A stretch of 64,000 nt of DNA from Brachymonas wangyanguii (GTDB lineage: Bacteria; Pseudomonadota; Gammaproteobacteria; Burkholderiales; Burkholderiaceae_C): assembly GCF_045055315.1 (NCBI RefSeq), contig NZ_CP173677.1, positions 1,488,001 through 1,552,000 on the forward strand, given 5' to 3'. Below, piece by piece: positions 49,514 to 59,441 of this stretch. Made by a program: the position numbers and the translations under genes. Under the pieces are notes generated by a model. It saw only the letters and a program-made list of their open reading frames with translations. It was not told the DNA's origin and made no database searches. How positions within the stretch are numbered: position 1 is the first letter of the stretch; each line of letters opens with the position of its first letter.

Positions 49514-51373
49514 ATGCTCTACCAGATTTACGAAGCCCAGCGCACGCTGATGGAACCGTTTGCCGAACTCGCGCTCGTTGCCTCGCGTCTGTTCACCAAC
49601 CCGCTGGCGCCGATGAGCCACGCGCCCATGGCCAACCGCGTTGCCGCTGGCTACAACCTGCTCCACCGTCTCGCCAAGGATTACGAAAACCCCGAATTCG
49701 GCATCACCTCGGTACCGGTCGATGGCGTCAGCGTGACGATCCACGAGCGTGTCGAGATCAGCAAGCCATTCTGCAACCTGCTGCGCTTCAAGCGCTACGC
49801 CGACGACACCAAGACGCTGGAAACCCTGCTGCGTTCCCCGGTGGTACTGGTGGTGGCCCCGCTGTCCGGCCACTACTCCACCCTGCTGCGCGACACCGTG
49901 CGCACGCTGCTGCGTGACCACAAGGTCTACATCACCGACTGGAAGAACGCACGTGAAGTGCCGCTGTCCGAAGGCACCTTCAGCCTGGACGACTACGTCA
50001 ACTACGTGCAGGAGTTCATCCGCTACCTGCAGGAAAACAACGGCGAAGTGCACGTGGTCAGCGTCTGCCAGCCGACCGTGCCGGTGATGGCGGCCGTGTC
50101 CCTGATGGCCACGCGTGGCGAAAAGACCCCGGCCTCCATGACCATGATGGGTGGCCCGATCGACGCCTCCCGTTCGCCCACCGCCGTGAACGACCTGGCG
50201 ATCAAGCGCAGCCTGGCCTGGTTCGAGACCAACGTGATCCATCGTGTGCCGAACAACTACCCCGGTGCCGGTCGCCGCGTCTACCCCGGCTTCCTGCAGT
50301 ACGCCGGTTTCGTGGCCATGAACCCGAACCGCCACGCCACCAGCTACTACGACTACTTCAAGGATCTGGTGCGTGGTGACGGTGGCAGCACCGAATCCCA
50401 CCGCAAGTTCTACGACGAGTACAACGCCGTGCTCGACATGGATGCCGAGTTTTACCTCGACACCATCAAGACCGTGTTCCAGGACTACGCCCTGCCGAAC
50501 GGCACGTGGGAAGTGCGCAATCCGGAAGGCACGCCCGAGCTGGTGCGTCCGCAGGACATCACCAAGACCGCCGTGCTGGCGATCGAGGGCGAACTGGATG
50601 ACATCGCCGGTCTGGGCCAGACCCAGGCCTCGCTGGACCTGTGCAGCAGCGTGCCGGAGAGCGAAAAGCAATATTTCGAGGTCATGGGTGCCGGTCACTA
50701 CGGTATCTTCAGCGGCCGTCGCTGGCGCGAAGTGGTCTACCCGATCCTGCGCGATTTCATCGGCAGGCACCATACCGGCATCGTCACGACCAAACGCCGT
50801 GCCGCCTCCCAGGCCCTGATGGAAGCGCTGGAAAACCGCGAAGACCTGTACGAACAACTGCAACTGGGCAACAACTACCAGCCGGTCGAAGATGCTCCGG
50901 CTACCAGCCAGGCCAAAGCCACCACGCCGGCCGTGGCGGCTGCTGCACCGGCCGCCAAGGCGCCGGCTGCCAGAAAGCCGGCTACGACCCGCGCCAAGCC
51001 GGCCGCAACGCGCAAGCCGGCTGCGAGCAAGACGGCTGCCGCTGCCAAGGCCACTGCGGCCAAGCCCGCAACAGCGGCCCAGCCTGCCGAAGCCGCCAAG
51101 GCCGAAAGCAAGCCGGCTGTCGCTGCCAGCAAGCCGGCCACGTCCAGCCAACCGAAGGCTGCGGCTACGACTCAGGCAGCAGCGGCCCCCCAGGCAGCGA
51201 GCAAGACGCCTGCTGCCTCAGCTCCGGCCAAGACAGAAGCTGCCAGCAACAGCACGCCCGCTGCGGCCCCTGAAGCCGAAGCCAGCCGCCCGGTCACTGC
51301 CTGGCGTACGCCTGAAACCGCAGATGGCGCACAGCCGGTGAAGCAGGAAGCCAGCGCCAGCAAGCAGCCCTGA
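49514..51373 (+). CDS. phaZ: Intracellular poly(3-hydroxybutyrate) depolymerase with histone-like C-terminal tail
   Basis: A 619-residue protein. Residues 1 to about 455 are an intracellular PHB depolymerase of the PhaZ1 type, which mobilises storage granules: YQIYEAQRTLMEPF at the start, a Cys nucleophile (Cys185) in VVSVCQPTVP instead of the usual lipase Ser, an acidic residue near IEGELDDI, and His395 in GAGHYGIFSGRRW. Known relatives are about 410-420 residues. Here about 160 more residues (456-619) form a low-complexity tail made of Ala, Lys, Pro, Thr and Arg (for example AARKPATTRAKPAATRKPA), like histone H1-type and PhaF-type DNA-binding tails. AGGGA precedes ATG at 49514. It is a single-gene unit. 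Confidence 0.93.
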   Translation: MLYQIYEAQRTLMEPFAELALVASRLFTNPLAPMSHAPMANRVAAGYNLLHRLAKDYENPEFGITSVPVDGVSVTIHERVEISKPFCNLLRFKRYADDTKTLETLLRSPVVLVVAPLSGHYSTLLRDTVRTLLRDHKVYITDWKNAREVPLSEGTFSLDDYVNYVQEFIRYLQENNGEVHVVSVCQPTVPVMAAVSLMATRGEKTPASMTMMGGPIDASRSPTAVNDLAIKRSLAWFETNVIHRVPNNYPGAGRRVYPGFLQYAGFVAMNPNRHATSYYDYFKDLVRGDGGSTESHRKFYDEYNAVLDMDAEFYLDTIKTVFQDYALPNGTWEVRNPEGTPELVRPQDITKTAVLAIEGELDDIAGLGQTQASLDLCSSVPESEKQYFEVMGAGHYGIFSGRRWREVVYPILRDFIGRHHTGIVTTKRRAASQALMEALENREDLYEQLQLGNNYQPVEDAPATSQAKATTPAVAAAAPAAKAPAARKPATTRAKPAATRKPAASKTAAAAKATAAKPATAAQPAEAAKAESKPAVAASKPATSSQPKAAATTQAAAAPQAASKTPAASAPAKTEAASNSTPAAAPEAEASRPVTAWRTPETADGAQPVKQEASASKQP

Positions 51374-51399
51374 TCTTCTATACTGCAGATCTGACACGC

Positions 51400-51420
51400 C
51401 AGCCCGGCCCTGCCGGGCTG
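51400..51420 (+). terminator. Probable terminator after phaZ
   Basis: CAGCCCGGC (51400-51408), loop CCT, GCCGGGCTG (51412-51420), followed by TGCTGTTTCTG. The stem is perfect; the T-tract is imperfect. Confidence 0.6.
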
Positions 51421-51449
51421 TGCTGTTTCTGCCTGCTGCCAATCCTCCC

Positions 51450-52154
51450 ATGACCTCTCGGAATCTCCCCCTCCCTGTCCCTACCCTGCCTGATGCACGC
51501 GCCCAGGCAATCCACCGCGTGCTGCCGCAGACACAGTGCCAGCGTTGCGGCTACCCGGATTGCGCAGGCTACGCCCAGGCGATTGCCACGGCTGAAGCCG
51601 GCATCGACCAGTGCCCGCCGGGTGGCGTCGAGGGCATGCAGCGCATTGCCGCAGCTATCGGGCTGGAGGAGGCACGGCTTCCTGCAGCGCTGAACCCCGA
51701 ATTCGGCCAGGAAGGCCCAATGACGGTCGCCGTGATCGACGAAGCCTGGTGCATCGGCTGCACGCTGTGCATCAAGGCCTGCCCGACCGATGCCATCCTG
51801 GGCAGCAACAAGCGCATGCACACCGTGGTGGAGCCACTCTGTACCGGCTGCGACCTGTGCGCCATCGCCTGCCCGGTCGATTGCATCGCCATGGAGCCAA
51901 TCAGCGGCGAGCGCAGCGGCTGGGATGCCTGGTCACCGGCGCTGGCGCAACAGGCGCTGGAACGCTATACCTTCCACCAGTTCCAGCTGCAGCGCGCCGA
52001 AGCAGAAAACGCCGATCGGCTGGAAGCCAAGGCCGAGCACAAGCTGGAGCATCTGGAAGAACAGAGCCTGCACACTGATCCGGTGGTGCTGGACAAGAAG
52101 CGCGCCATCATTGAGGCCGCGCTGGCCAAGGCCCGCGCACGCCGCCAGAGCTGA
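51450..52154 (+). CDS. rsxB: RnfB/RsxB-like iron-sulfur protein, soluble form
   Basis: A 234-residue protein with three predicted [4Fe-4S] sites: Cys30, Cys33, Cys38 and Cys55 (QCQRCGYPDCAGYAQAI...CPPGG, the Fe-S domain found in RnfB), then two ferredoxin motifs CIGCTLCIKACP (101-111) and CTGCDLCAIACP (131-141). The C-terminal 70 residues are a charged helix. True RnfB has an N-terminal membrane anchor; none is seen here, and no rnfA, C, D, G or E genes are adjacent. It may act as a free electron carrier. ATG at 51450 is preferred to GTG at 51420. Confidence 0.88.
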   Translation: MTSRNLPLPVPTLPDARAQAIHRVLPQTQCQRCGYPDCAGYAQAIATAEAGIDQCPPGGVEGMQRIAAAIGLEEARLPAALNPEFGQEGPMTVAVIDEAWCIGCTLCIKACPTDAILGSNKRMHTVVEPLCTGCDLCAIACPVDCIAMEPISGERSGWDAWSPALAQQALERYTFHQFQLQRAEAENADRLEAKAEHKLEHLEEQSLHTDPVVLDKKRAIIEAALAKARARRQS

Positions 52155-52176
52155 ACGCCTTGCCCCAATACGACAA

Positions 52177-52210
52177 CAGGCGACCGTTTCCCCGGTCGCC
52201 TGCCTGTTTT
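52177..52210 (+). terminator. Intrinsic terminator after the RnfB-like gene
   Basis: CAGGCGACCG (52177-52186), 6-nt loop, CGGTCGCCTG (52193-52202), then CCTGTTTT. It lies between convergent genes. Confidence 0.78.
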
Positions 52211-52244
52211 CTGGCCCTGCCTTCACACGGCAGCGGCCAGACAA

Positions 52245-52748
52245 TCAGTTGCCCGCCAACTTGGCAAAGGCGTCGATCACTTCCTGCGGAGCCTGCACCA
52301 GCTCGATCAGCACACCCTCGCCACCAATCGGCAGCTCCTCGTTGCCCTTGGGGTGGATGAAGGTGATGTCAAAGCCGGCTGCGCCCTTGCGGATGCCGCC
52401 CGGCGCAAAACGCACGCCTTGCGCCGACAGCCATTCGACGGCCACGGGCAGGTCATCGATCCACAGGCCGACGTGGTTCAGCGGCGTGGCGTGCACGGCC
52501 GGCTTCTTCTCCGGATCCATCGGCTGCATCAGGTCGACCTCGACCTTGAACGGGCCGCTGCCAATGGCGCAGATGTCCTCGTCCACGTTCTCACGCTCGC
52601 TCTGGAAAGTACCAATCTTTTCCAGGCCGAACATGTCGACCCACAGGGTCTGCAGGCGCGCCTTGCTCGGGCCGCCAATGGCGATCTGCTGGATGCCCAG
52701 CACCTTGAACGGACGCGGGCTGCCTTTGGCGATAACGGTTTCGGTCAT
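52245..52748 (-). CDS. VOC/glyoxalase family protein, candidate methylmalonyl-CoA epimerase
   Basis: A 167-residue vicinal-oxygen-chelate protein made of two beta-alpha-beta-beta-beta modules. The second half, with LNHVGLWIDDLP, GVRFAPGGIRKGAAGFDITFIHPKG and GEGVLIELVQAP, looks like methylmalonyl-CoA epimerase or a lactoylglutathione lyase relative: His in NHVG and Glu in LIEL are expected metal ligands. In the first module the usual His of the strand (DHIAIAV) is Gln (IQQIAIGG). AGGAGA precedes ATG at 52748. It lies on the same strand as, and downstream of, bioF-P450 and the propionyl-CoA genes, which supports but does not prove the epimerase role. Confidence 0.7.
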   Translation of the reverse strand: MTETVIAKGSPRPFKVLGIQQIAIGGPSKARLQTLWVDMFGLEKIGTFQSERENVDEDICAIGSGPFKVEVDLMQPMDPEKKPAVHATPLNHVGLWIDDLPVAVEWLSAQGVRFAPGGIRKGAAGFDITFIHPKGNEELPIGGEGVLIELVQAPQEVIDAFAKLAGN

Positions 52749-52802
52749 GGGATTCTCCTTGTTTGCTCTGTCAGTAGGCGATTGAAAATAAAACAATGAT
52801 AC

Positions 52803-54065
52803 TCAGGCCGGCAGCCGCATCGGCAGGCGCAGGATGCCGCGGTACGCCGGGTTGCCATTGCGCTCGACCTCACCGGCCAGTTGCAATCCCGGCAGCCGCT
52901 GCACCAGCTGCGTGAACAGGGTCTGCGCCTCCAGCTGGGTCAGTGCCGCACCAATGCAGACGTGCGGCCCGCTGCCAAATGAGAGCGCACCGGGGTTCTC
53001 GCGCTGCACATCCAGTGTGTCCGGGTCAGCATGACGCGCCGGGTCATGGTTGGCGCAGCCGATCATCGGCAGCACCAGTTCACCACGGCGCAGTTGCTGA
53101 CCGTGCAGGGTAAAGCTGCTGGCCACACGGCGGCCGGTCCACTGCACCGGGCTGTCAAAACGTAGCAGCTCCCGGATCGATCCCGGCACCAGTTCTGGCT
53201 GGCGGCACAGCTGTTCCCACTGGGCGCGATGCTGCATCAGCACCAGCATGCCATTGCCGAGCAGGTTGCGCGTGGTCTCATAGCCGGCAAACAGCAGCAT
53301 GGCGCACTGCGCCAGCAGCTCGGCATCGGAGCTGATACGACCATCATCACGCACCTGTACCAGCTCGGTGACCAGGTCGTCCTGTGGTTCGCGACGGCGG
53401 CGCGGCAGCAGCTCACGCTCAAAATAGCCTGCCATCTCCAGCGTGCTGCGCTGGGCCAGTCGGGTCTGTTCCGCTGTCGGGCGCACCGCGCCGATAAAGG
53501 CGGCAATGTCATCAGCCCAGCGCATGAAATCCTGCTCCAGCGACAGGTCCACGCCCATCAGGCGCGCAATCACGCGTACCGGCAGCGGACGTGCGATACG
53601 CTCCATGAAATCGAAGTCTTGGCCAGGCGTGATACCCGCCACCAGCTCAGCGGCAAACTGTTCGATCTCGGGTTGCAGGGCCTGCAGGCGCTGCGGCCGG
53701 AATGCCGGCATCAGCACCTGGCGCAGCCGCGTGTGTTCGGGCGCGTCCAGGAACAGCAAGGCGCGCGTAAACAGGCGCTGGAACGGGGTCAGGCCGGCGC
53801 GATCGCCCTCGGCCACATCCATCACCCAGCCGCCGGTACGCTGTGCCGACAAGCGCGGATCGCGCAGGGCGTTCTCGACATCGGCATGGCGCGTCAGCAG
53901 CCAGGCGCCGCCAAAAAAGGCATTGCTCCACAGCAAGCGGCCTTCATCGCGCCAGCGTGCGTACGTGGCATAGGGGTTATCGGCAAAATCCGGCGCCAGC
54001 GGACTGGCCTGCGGCCTGCCTGCTGCCTGCGCGTCCGTCAGGACGATGGATTCCGGTGGATTCAT
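52803..54065 (-). CDS. Cytochrome P450, translationally coupled to bioF
   Basis: A 420-residue soluble bacterial P450. The oxygen-activating I-helix motif is AGYETT (260-265), the K-helix ExxR is ELLR (299-302), and the heme loop FGSGPHVCIGAALTQLE has the thiolate ligand Cys370. The ATG overlaps the bioF stop in an ATGA arrangement, so it is translated with bioF. In Bacillus the biotin operon contains a P450, BioI, that cleaves acyl-ACP to pimeloyl-ACP, the route to the BioF substrate; the same role is inferred here but not shown. No ferredoxin or reductase is adjacent except the RnfB-like protein 650 bp away on the other strand. Confidence 0.92.
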   Translation of the reverse strand: MNPPESIVLTDAQAAGRPQASPLAPDFADNPYATYARWRDEGRLLWSNAFFGGAWLLTRHADVENALRDPRLSAQRTGGWVMDVAEGDRAGLTPFQRLFTRALLFLDAPEHTRLRQVLMPAFRPQRLQALQPEIEQFAAELVAGITPGQDFDFMERIARPLPVRVIARLMGVDLSLEQDFMRWADDIAAFIGAVRPTAEQTRLAQRSTLEMAGYFERELLPRRRREPQDDLVTELVQVRDDGRISSDAELLAQCAMLLFAGYETTRNLLGNGMLVLMQHRAQWEQLCRQPELVPGSIRELLRFDSPVQWTGRRVASSFTLHGQQLRRGELVLPMIGCANHDPARHADPDTLDVQRENPGALSFGSGPHVCIGAALTQLEAQTLFTQLVQRLPGLQLAGEVERNGNPAYRGILRLPMRLPA

Positions 54066-55264
54066 GACTCGTTCTTCTCCAGGGTAGCCAGTACAGCGAG
54101 CAGCTGGTCGAGCTGCGCATCCGTGTGGGCGGCACTCAGGGTAAAGCGCAGGCGCGCCGTGCCGGCCGGTACGGTCGGCGGGCGGATCGCCGGCACCCAG
54201 ATGCCGGCCTGCTCCAGCGTGGCCGAGAGGCGCAGCGCATCCTCGTTGCTGCCGACCAGCAGCGGCTGGATGGCAGTGGCGGAATCGGGCAGGCTCCAGT
54301 GCGAGTGCTGCTGCACCAGCGCCGACAGTCCGGCGCGCAGTCGGCTGATCAGCTGTTGCAGGTGGCGGCGGCGGGCAGCGCCCTCTGGCGACTCTACCAG
54401 CTCCATCGCGGCCAGCAAGGCCTGCGCCAGTGCCGGTGACATGCCGGTGGTGTAGATATACGGGCGTGCACGCTGCACCAGCCAATCGATGATGGTGGCG
54501 TGTGCCACCACCACGGCGCCGGCCACGCCCATCGCCTTGCCCAGCGTGCCCATCCAGATCAGGCGTTCGCTGCACAGGCCAAAGTGCTCCAGGCTACCGT
54601 GGCCCTGCGCGCCCAGCACGCCCAGGCCATGCGCATCGTCCACCACCAGCCAGGCGTCGTACTGTTCGGCCAACGCCAGCAGCCCGGGCAAATCAGCCAG
54701 GTCACCATCCATGCTGAACACGGCATCGGTCACGATCAAACGCAACGACGTGCTGCAGCGCTGCAGCAGGCGCTCCAGTTGTGCCAGATCGCCGTGCACA
54801 TAGCGACGCACCTCGGCATCGGCCAGACGCGCGCCGTCGATCAGCGAGGCATGGTTCAGCTTGTCGGAAAAAATCGTGGTCTGGCCATCGCCCAGCGTCG
54901 TCATCAGCGCCATATTGGCCATGAAGCCACTGCAGAACAGCAAGCCCTCGGCCTGCGGGATATGCGCCTGCTGCCAGCGCGCAAAGCCCTGCTCCACGTC
55001 TTCATGCACCTGGTAGTGGCCGCTGACCAGATGCGAGGCGCCGCTGCCCACGCCCCAGCGCTGCCCGCCTTCGGTCAGCGCCTGCGCCAGCAAGAGATGC
55101 GCGGCCAGGCCCAGATAATCATTGCTGCAGAACGACAGCCGCGGCTGTGCCTGCCCGGCCAGCTGCTGCTGCGGGCCGCAGGGCAGCTGCACCGTGCGCC
55201 GGCGACGGCGCAGGCCGGACTGCTCCAGGGCAGCCAGTTGCTGCTGCAGGTGTGCCATCAGCAT
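54062..55264 (-). CDS. bioF: 8-amino-7-oxononanoate synthase (BioF)
   Basis: A 400-residue PLP alpha-oxoamine synthase that condenses pimeloyl-ACP/CoA with alanine in biotin synthesis. Family marks: SFCSNDYLGLA, WGVGSGASHLVSGH, FSDKLNHASLIDGARL, VVDDAHGLGVLG, and the PLP Lys243 in GTLGKAMGVAGA. ATG at 55264 (MLMAHLQQQL) has GGAGA; a longer frame to 55327 is not conserved. bioA, bioB, bioC and bioD are not next to it. It is followed directly by the P450 gene with overlapping stop/start. A specialised oxoamine synthase of secondary metabolism is an alternative but less likely. Confidence 0.92.
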   Translation of the reverse strand: MLMAHLQQQLAALEQSGLRRRRRTVQLPCGPQQQLAGQAQPRLSFCSNDYLGLAAHLLLAQALTEGGQRWGVGSGASHLVSGHYQVHEDVEQGFARWQQAHIPQAEGLLFCSGFMANMALMTTLGDGQTTIFSDKLNHASLIDGARLADAEVRRYVHGDLAQLERLLQRCSTSLRLIVTDAVFSMDGDLADLPGLLALAEQYDAWLVVDDAHGLGVLGAQGHGSLEHFGLCSERLIWMGTLGKAMGVAGAVVVAHATIIDWLVQRARPYIYTTGMSPALAQALLAAMELVESPEGAARRRHLQQLISRLRAGLSALVQQHSHWSLPDSATAIQPLLVGSNEDALRLSATLEQAGIWVPAIRPPTVPAGTARLRFTLSAAHTDAQLDQLLAVLATLEKNES

Positions 55265-55372
55265 GGCGTGCTCTCCTTCTGTTGGGTCTGTCCTGCCCGC
55301 CGGGGACGGCCAGCACATGCGGGACATGGCGTGTCTGCGCCATCTCCGGCATCCGCTGCGGGATGTCTGGTT

Positions 55373-55663
55373 TCAGCTGCTGCGCAAGCGCTCCAGCAGT
55401 ACTTGTGCCGATGCCAGTGCCTGCGCATCGGGCAGGTGCACGGCCAGCACCTTCTGCCGTCCGGCTGCGCCGTGCAGCAGCTCCACCTGCTTCTTCGGCA
55501 CGCCAAAGGTGGCGGCGGCCCAGGCAATCAGCGCCTCGTTGGCCTTGCCATCCACCGGCGGGGCTCCAAGCCGCACGCGCAAGGCATCGCCGTACAGGCC
55601 GGCCGCCTCGGTGCGCTTGGCACCGGGCGTGGCATGGATGGCAATCTTGAGGATGTGGCTCAT
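55373..55663 (-). CDS. yggU: DUF167 / YggU family protein
   Basis: A 96-residue protein of the small YggU family (ATPGAKRTEAAGLYGDALRVRLGAPPVDGKANEALI and FGVPKKQVELLHGAAGRQKVLAV are typical). Its function is not known. The ATG at 55663 follows a terminator hairpin by 3 nt and has no Shine-Dalgarno, so expression may be low or need read-through from pccA. bioF begins 108 nt downstream. Confidence 0.88.
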   Translation of the reverse strand: MSHILKIAIHATPGAKRTEAAGLYGDALRVRLGAPPVDGKANEALIAWAAATFGVPKKQVELLHGAAGRQKVLAVHLPDAQALASAQVLLERLRSS

Positions 55664-55665
55664 GG

Positions 55666-55696
55666 AAAAAACCGCCCATGCTTGCACATGGACGGT
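55666..55696 (-). terminator. Intrinsic terminator after pccA
   Basis: On the minus strand ACCGTCCATG (complement of 55687-55696) pairs with CATGGGCGGT (complement of 55671-55680) with one mismatch and a 6-nt loop, followed by six T (complement of 55666-55671). The yggU start codon lies directly beyond it. Confidence 0.82.
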
Positions 55697-55727
55697 CCGG
55701 TGCTACTCAGCGATCAGGCGGAGTTGC

Positions 55728-57788
55728 TTATTCGAACGCCACGATGGCCTGGTCGACCGCCAGGCTCTCGCCCGGCTGTGCCAGCACTTCCTTCACCACG
55801 CCGTCGGCGGTGGCGAACAGGATGTTTTCCATCTTCATGGCTTCGATCACGGCCACGCGTTCGCCGGCCTGCACCTTCTGGCCCGGCTGCACGGCCACCT
55901 GCGTCAGCAGGCCCGGCATCGGGGACAGCACGAACTTGCTCATGTCCGGCGGTGCCTTGTACGGCATCAGCTTGTGCAGTTCGGCGGTACGCGGGTGCAT
56001 CACCAACGCATCGATCTGGGTGCCGTTGTGGATCACGCGGATCGCCAGCGGGTTCTTGCCTTGGCCACGCTCCATCTGCACGGTGAAGGCTTCGCCGTTG
56101 CAGGTACCGGTGATGCGGCTATCGCCCAGGAAGTGGTCGATCAGCATGTCGTACTGGCGCTCGCCGTCGGGCGTCTGCAGCGTCACCACGGTGGACTGGC
56201 CCGGTGCGGTTTCGCTCAGGCTGGCGTCCACATAGACGTTGGCGCCTTCCTTGCCCAGGGCACAGACGGTGAACTCGCGCTTGGGCAGGCGCTTGTAGCC
56301 TTCCCAGAACTTGCCCTGCAGGTCTTGTGCGCGGTTGCGGTAGTACATGTTCAGGCGTGCCGCCATCGCCATCAGGAAGTACGGGTCGCTGTGCGGCACG
56401 TCTTCTGCGCGGAAGCCATCGGCATAGTTTTCGGCGATAAAGCCGGTGTTGAAATCGCCGGAGATGAACTTGGGATGCGCCAGCAGCGCGGCCTGGAACG
56501 GGATGTTGCTCTGCACGCCCTTGATCACGAAAGCGTTCAGGGCTTCACGCATGCGCGCGATAGCGTCATTGCGGTCCTTGCCATGCACGATCAGCTTGGC
56601 GATCATGGAGTCGTAGAACATGGAGATCTCGCCGCCATCCACCACGCCGGTGTCCACGCGCACGCCGTAATCGGTGCTGGGCTCGCCCTGGAACAGGTTC
56701 TGCTCCGGCGGCTGGAAGCGCACCAGACGACCAGTGGAAGGCAGGAAGTTGCGGAACGGGTCTTCGGCGTTGATACGGCACTCGATGGACCAGCCTTCCT
56801 TCTTGACGTCGGACTGGCTGATGGTCAGTTTTTCGCCGGCCGCCACGCGGATCATCTGCTCCACCAGGTCCAGGCCGGTGATGCACTCGGTCACCGGGTG
56901 CTCCACCTGCAGGCGGGTGTTCATTTCCAGGAAGTAGAAGTCCTGGTTCTTGCCCACCACGAATTCCACGGTACCGGCAGACTGGTAGTTCACTGCCTTG
57001 GCCAGGGCCACGGCCTGCTCGCCCATCGCCTTGCGCGTCTCGTCGCTGATGAAGGGAGACGGCGCTTCCTCGATCACCTTCTGGTGACGACGCTGGATTG
57101 AGCACTCGCGCTCGTTCAGGTAGATCACGTTGCCGTGCGCATCGCCCAGCACCTGGATCTCGATGTGGCGCGGCTGCTCGACGAACTTCTCGATGAACAC
57201 GCGGTCATCGCCAAAGCTGTTGCGGGCTTCGTTGCGGCAAGAGGCGAAACCTTCGTGCGCTTCCTTGTCGTTGAAAGCCACGCGCAGGCCCTTGCCACCG
57301 CCGCCAGCGGAGGCCTTGATCATCACCGGGTAGCCGATGCCCTTGGCGATCTCGACCGCCTGCTCCGGCGTGTCGATCGGGTCGTTGTAGCCCGGAATCG
57401 TGCTCACGCCAGCGCCATCGGCCAGCTTCTTGGAAGCGATCTTGTCGCCCATGGCGGCAATCGCGCCGTGCTTGGGGCCGATGAAGGCGATGCCATTCTC
57501 TTCAACCTTGCGGCAGAACTCCTCGTTCTCGGACAGGAAGCCATAACCCGGGTGGATGCCCTGGGCACCGGTCTGCTTGGCGATCTCGATGATCTTGTCG
57601 CCCAGCAGATAGGACTCGCGCGACGGCGGCGGGCCCAGGCGGACAGCCTCATCGGCCATCTGCACGAAGCGTGCGTCCTTGTCGGCGTCGGAATAGACCG
57701 CCACGGTCTGGATGCCCATTTTCTTGGCAGTGGCGATCACGCGGCAGGCAATCTCGCCGCGGTTTGCAATCAGGATCTTGGTAAACAT
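55728..57788 (-). CDS. pccA: Propionyl-CoA (acetyl-CoA) carboxylase, alpha (biotin-carrying) subunit
   Basis: A 686-residue protein combining biotin carboxylase (about 1-450: MFTKILIANRGEIACRVI, the ATP-grasp GGGGKGLRV, EMNTRLQVEHPVTE) and biotin carboxyl carrier domain (C-terminal IEAMKMEN, biotinylated Lys652), with a BT interaction domain between. With PccB it carboxylates propionyl-CoA to (S)-methylmalonyl-CoA. The pairing with pccB (54-nt gap), meaB and mcm makes propionyl-CoA the likely substrate. GAAAGAA precedes ATG at 57788. Confidence 0.95.
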   Translation of the reverse strand: MFTKILIANRGEIACRVIATAKKMGIQTVAVYSDADKDARFVQMADEAVRLGPPPSRESYLLGDKIIEIAKQTGAQGIHPGYGFLSENEEFCRKVEENGIAFIGPKHGAIAAMGDKIASKKLADGAGVSTIPGYNDPIDTPEQAVEIAKGIGYPVMIKASAGGGGKGLRVAFNDKEAHEGFASCRNEARNSFGDDRVFIEKFVEQPRHIEIQVLGDAHGNVIYLNERECSIQRRHQKVIEEAPSPFISDETRKAMGEQAVALAKAVNYQSAGTVEFVVGKNQDFYFLEMNTRLQVEHPVTECITGLDLVEQMIRVAAGEKLTISQSDVKKEGWSIECRINAEDPFRNFLPSTGRLVRFQPPEQNLFQGEPSTDYGVRVDTGVVDGGEISMFYDSMIAKLIVHGKDRNDAIARMREALNAFVIKGVQSNIPFQAALLAHPKFISGDFNTGFIAENYADGFRAEDVPHSDPYFLMAMAARLNMYYRNRAQDLQGKFWEGYKRLPKREFTVCALGKEGANVYVDASLSETAPGQSTVVTLQTPDGERQYDMLIDHFLGDSRITGTCNGEAFTVQMERGQGKNPLAIRVIHNGTQIDALVMHPRTAELHKLMPYKAPPDMSKFVLSPMPGLLTQVAVQPGQKVQAGERVAVIEAMKMENILFATADGVVKEVLAQPGESLAVDQAIVAFE

Positions 57789-57842
57789 ATGCGATGTTCT
57801 TTCAATCTGGTGAGAGTCGAAACGATGCGGATCGGCAAGCGA

Positions 57843-59375
<1,533 letters not shown>

Positions 59376-59441
59376 CTCGGATCCTTTGGTTTTTAAAAAT
59401 GGAAAGATTGAAACAGGTACAAACAGGAATGGCTGCCGGCC

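Noticed and set aside
49382..51151. Gly/Ser/Arg-rich minus-strand open frame opposite phaZ
   Set aside because: Its repeats are only the reverse of the Ala/Lys/Pro codons of the PhaZ tail.
50879..51370. DNA-level tandem repeat array in the phaZ 3' end
   Set aside because: The repetition is in amino acid composition; I do not see exact repeated DNA units, so it is treated as a low-complexity protein tail.
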